Assembly: GCA_039933315.1 (NCBI GenBank)
Contig: JBDTOI010000194.1
Span: forward strand, 1 to 7,568
Direction of reading: 5' to 3'
Origin: DASXRU01 sp039933315
Lineage (GTDB): Bacteria > Acidobacteriota > Blastocatellia > Pyrinomonadales > Pyrinomonadaceae
Length of the DNA stretch: 7,568 nt
The position numbers were made by a program, and so were the translations under genes. The notes beneath the pieces were generated by a model, which was not told where the DNA came from, did not search any database, and worked only from the letters and a program-made list of their open reading frames with translations. Within the stretch, counting starts at the first letter, position 1, and every line of letters begins with the position of its first letter. Shown piece after piece: positions 5,662 to 7,568 of the stretch.

Positions 5662-7083
5662 CTATGTCTCTTCGAGACGCCGTTTAATCATGAGTTCGGC
5701 AAGCTCTGGCACAACTTCCCAGGCAATCTCGCGCACGGCTTTCTCGGACAAATGCTCGACTACTCGCCGCGCAATGGCGTCAATGTCTTCCGGGGACAAA
5801 CGCTGCGACGACTGCGGGGCAGATTCGGCTCGGGCAGGCATCTCAGATGTCCCCGCCCAGGCTGAGTCGGAGGTTTTCGCTGCTGTCGACTCCCCATAGG
5901 AATCCTGTTGCTTGTGCAAGGCTGTCTGATCCGCGAGCGCCGCCCGGGAATCGGTAACCCGTTCAAACTGGGCCGGCGGGGGAACGATTGCCCAGGCTCC
6001 GAGGTCTTGCTCGCTGCCGGCGGACGGCTGGGCGGACTGCCCGGACGACGCATCAAGCCATTCAGGTTCGACTGCAGTCGCGTACGGAATGTGGTCCGAA
6101 GCGGACTGCGACATAGCTGATGAGCCAAAGCTTTCCGTGGCGTAGGCAACAGGCTCCGGCTCTTCGTCTCCCAGTTCCAGCACCGAGTCACCGAGAGACA
6201 CAGGCGCCCGCACCGAATCCAAATCCCCCAGGTCCAATAGCAGATCATCAAAATCATCCACACTCGAGGTTGCCCGCCGCTGGTCGCTTGTTTTCTCCAT
6301 GGGTTCTACTCGCAAATGCTGTTTGGATTTCTCATCTTGTTTCGCCGGTTCTGATTCATTGGCCAGACGCGCAGCCCAATACGCTCGATCTTGATCGGAG
6401 GCTGTATTGCCCGCGGAAGGCGCCGAAACATCCGCCGCGGACCCACCGGCCTTACCCTGCATTACGTCGTCGTAGCCGGGTTTCGATTCGATCTCAACCA
6501 GCGGCAATGTATCGGCTGTGGTGAGCTCAATCTCGGCGGTGCTCATCACCTCGTCGGGGCTTTGTTCGGCGATCGCCTCCCCGTCCCGGGCAGCTTCCTG
6601 ATTCCCTTCCGACGACCCTGCTTCCTGCGCCAGCCGAGCAACAAGCCCGGGGGAAAGTTCTTCGGTAGGGGCTTCTCCTGAGCTGACCTCTTCTCCTCCT
6701 GCGGCCTTGCCCCCCAGCAATGTGCCAACCCGGTTAACTAGTTGTCGAATTGATTGGAATGGCTTCGTCAAGACGTCGTCCGCGCCGACCCGGCGCGCCT
6801 CCGCTTCATCGAAAGGTTCGAAAGAGCCAACCAGAAGCATAACAGGAATGTGGCGAAATCGCTCACTGTGTTTTATGGCTTCGCAAACCTGGTAACCATT
6901 GAGCCCCGGCATTAATACGTCGGCCAGAACCACATCCGGCGCTACCTCTTCGAGACGGGCGACAGCCTCATCGCCGTCACCTACCGAGGTGACCAGCATT
7001 CCTTCATCCGAAAAGGTAAGATCAACGACCTTCTGAATGGTAAGCGAGTCGTCAGCGATCAGAAGTCTGTGTCCGGAAATCAC
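5662..7083 (-). CDS. Response-regulator-type protein: receiver domain, long disordered linker, C-terminal helical module
   Basis: Residues 1-125 are a CheY-like receiver: acidic pair D11-D12, phosphoacceptor D55 in VLADVLMPG, K107 in TKPF. The conserved Thr/Ser that follows the fourth strand is V85 (MLLVGSFEPFDE). Related receivers with LVGxFEPFDE are recalled from Acidobacteriota and Myxobacteria. Residues about 126-429 are low-complexity, acidic and rich in Ser, Ala, Glu and Pro, with one short hydrophobic-acidic island, DDFDDLLLDLGDLD (276-289). Residues 430-473 form a compact predicted helical module (SPEDIDAIARRVVEHL, then REIAWEVVPELAELMIKRRLEE) that keeps W455 and P459. There is no DNA-binding, GGDEF, kinase or other enzymatic output domain, so it probably signals by protein contacts. 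The start is GTG, with GAGGG 4 nt upstream (7088-7092) and a plausible promoter further up. No histidine kinase is in the window. Receiver assignment is firm; the role is unknown. Confidence 0.92.
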   Translation of the reverse strand: MISGHRLLIADDSLTIQKVVDLTFSDEGMLVTSVGDGDEAVARLEEVAPDVVLADVLMPGLNGYQVCEAIKHSERFRHIPVMLLVGSFEPFDEAEARRVGADDVLTKPFQSIRQLVNRVGTLLGGKAAGGEEVSSGEAPTEELSPGLVARLAQEAGSSEGNQEAARDGEAIAEQSPDEVMSTAEIELTTADTLPLVEIESKPGYDDVMQGKAGGSAADVSAPSAGNTASDQDRAYWAARLANESEPAKQDEKSKQHLRVEPMEKTSDQRRATSSVDDFDDLLLDLGDLDSVRAPVSLGDSVLELGDEEPEPVAYATESFGSSAMSQSASDHIPYATAVEPEWLDASSGQSAQPSAGSEQDLGAWAIVPPPAQFERVTDSRAALADQTALHKQQDSYGESTAAKTSDSAWAGTSEMPARAESAPQSSQRLSPEDIDAIARRVVEHLSEKAVREIAWEVVPELAELMIKRRLEET

Positions 7084-7087
7084 GTTT

Positions 7088-7092
7088 CCCTC
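7088..7092 (-). promoter_or_regulatory. Ribosome-binding site supporting a GTG start for the receiver gene
   Basis: GAGGG on the minus strand lies 4 nt before GTG at 7083. That codon places the first strand of the receiver domain at residues 5-11 as usual, so the GTG start is preferred. Confidence 0.65.
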
Positions 7093-7137
7093 GTTCGCGG
7101 ATGGGGTTAAGATTCGCCCTGGCCTGCGGGCAATCGA

Positions 7138-7167
7138 AACCTAACACCCGCCGTCACAGCACGTCAA
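7138..7167 (-). promoter_or_regulatory. Probable sigma-70 promoter of the receiver gene
   Basis: On the minus strand TTGACG (7162-7167, five of six matches to the -35 consensus) is followed after 18 bp by TAGGTT (7138-7143, matching T1, A2 and T6 of the -10 box). Transcription would start near 7131 and give a leader of about 47 nt. Confidence 0.45.
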
Positions 7168-7235
7168 GATTCAAGCAATTTCGTTGTGCGGAGTTTCAAT
7201 TCTCGTCTATGGAATACACAGATGGCGAGCATTAA

Positions 7236-7568
7236 TCAACCGGCGCTCTGGATAACGACGATGTCGTCAGCGGTATTTGGCTTGCCGTCGGCCCCCTGGG
7301 ATCGCAGGATGAAACCGTTGCGATTACCTTCGTACTGATAGGGCTGGTGCCAGGGATCAACCCGAATAATAGTCATGAGGTAATCCGGGTTTAAATGGTC
7401 AATGAGTTTCGTCATGGTATCGGCGACGACAAAAAATCCACGTTCACGCTGATACGATTTAAGGGCGGTAGCCACTGTTTCCATTTCCGATCGCGCCCGC
7501 GCTGCTTTTTCCGAATTAAGGGCCCGCACAAGCAGATCCACGCTTTCCCACTTCCGGTCGCCGGTGCG
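7236..7568 (-). CDS. GspG-like pseudopilin C-terminal domain protein (5' end cut by window edge)
   Basis: The 110 visible residues match the globular part of type II secretion major pseudopilins (GspG): an amphipathic helix SEKAARARSEMETVATALKSY, then DPWHQPYQYEG, then a GADGKPNTADDI loop like the conserved C-terminal acidic (calcium-binding) loop of GspG. The frame stays open to the window edge, upstream of a GTG at 7541 that has no strong ribosome-binding site. I therefore treat the gene as 5'-partial. The visible upstream residues (RTGDRKWESVDLLVRALN) are not the hydrophobic GFTLIE pilin helix, so it may instead be an exported or lipid-anchored protein that borrowed the GspG fold. Its end is 152 bp from the receiver gene start, which has its own probable promoter. 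Confidence 0.72.
   Translation of the reverse strand, partial: RTGDRKWESVDLLVRALNSEKAARARSEMETVATALKSYQRERGFFVVADTMTKLIDHLNPDYLMTIIRVDPWHQPYQYEGNRNGFILRSQGADGKPNTADDIVVIQSAG

Noticed and set aside
5760..6263. 167-codon minus-strand frame within the receiver gene
   Set aside because: It is an out-of-frame shadow of the compositionally biased linker, rich in Arg, Pro and Ser.

Overview
The window is bacterial chromosomal DNA of moderately high GC with six recognisable protein genes. Four are complete and one is cut at each window edge. Five lie on the minus strand and one (the Bax-inhibitor-1 family protein) on the plus strand. The best guess for the source is an environmental Acidobacteriota-like bacterium. 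This rests on recall of related gene types: the receiver protein with a long acidic linker and a conserved helical C-terminus, the secreted M1 metallopeptidase with a large N-terminal extension, and the pseudopilin-like domain. No marker gene is present to prove it.

Layout from left to right. At 1-727 (minus) is the N-terminal two thirds of a CurA/YncB-like NADP-dependent oxidoreductase. At 728-943 is a gap with a 10-bp-phased TTCGTG array, an inverted copy and several small palindromes. At 944-1735 (minus) is a stand-alone HD-GYP cyclic-di-GMP phosphodiesterase-type protein. At 1739-2237 is the only long gene-free stretch: a structured leader for the HD-GYP gene, a hairpin with a U-run, a possibly structured segment, a 121-bp element with 31-bp inverted arms, and a TATAAT promoter box. 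At 2238-2969 (plus) is a seven-helix BI-1/YccA-family membrane protein. Its end converges on 3021-5441 (minus), a secreted M1-family zinc metallopeptidase. The junction carries a 9-bp-periodic palindromic repeat. At 5442-5661 is a gap with several palindromes. At 5662-7083 (minus, GTG start) is a response-regulator-type protein with receiver, about 300 residues of disordered linker and a C-terminal helical module. At 7236 to the right edge (minus) is a GspG-like pseudopilin C-terminal domain protein, cut by the window.

The genes do not form an obvious pathway. Most have their own ribosome-binding site, sizeable gaps and often a plausible promoter, so they look like separately transcribed housekeeping, signalling or envelope genes rather than one operon. 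Two signalling proteins are present: an HD-GYP protein and a receiver protein without a DNA-binding or enzymatic output domain.

No CRISPR array, transposase, integrase, phage gene, tRNA or rRNA was seen. The most distinctive features are three different intergenic repeats built from short (9-10 bp) phased units in inverted arrangement, the M1 enzyme's loss of the GxMEN glutamate, the receiver protein's C-terminal module, and the structured leader of the HD-GYP gene.
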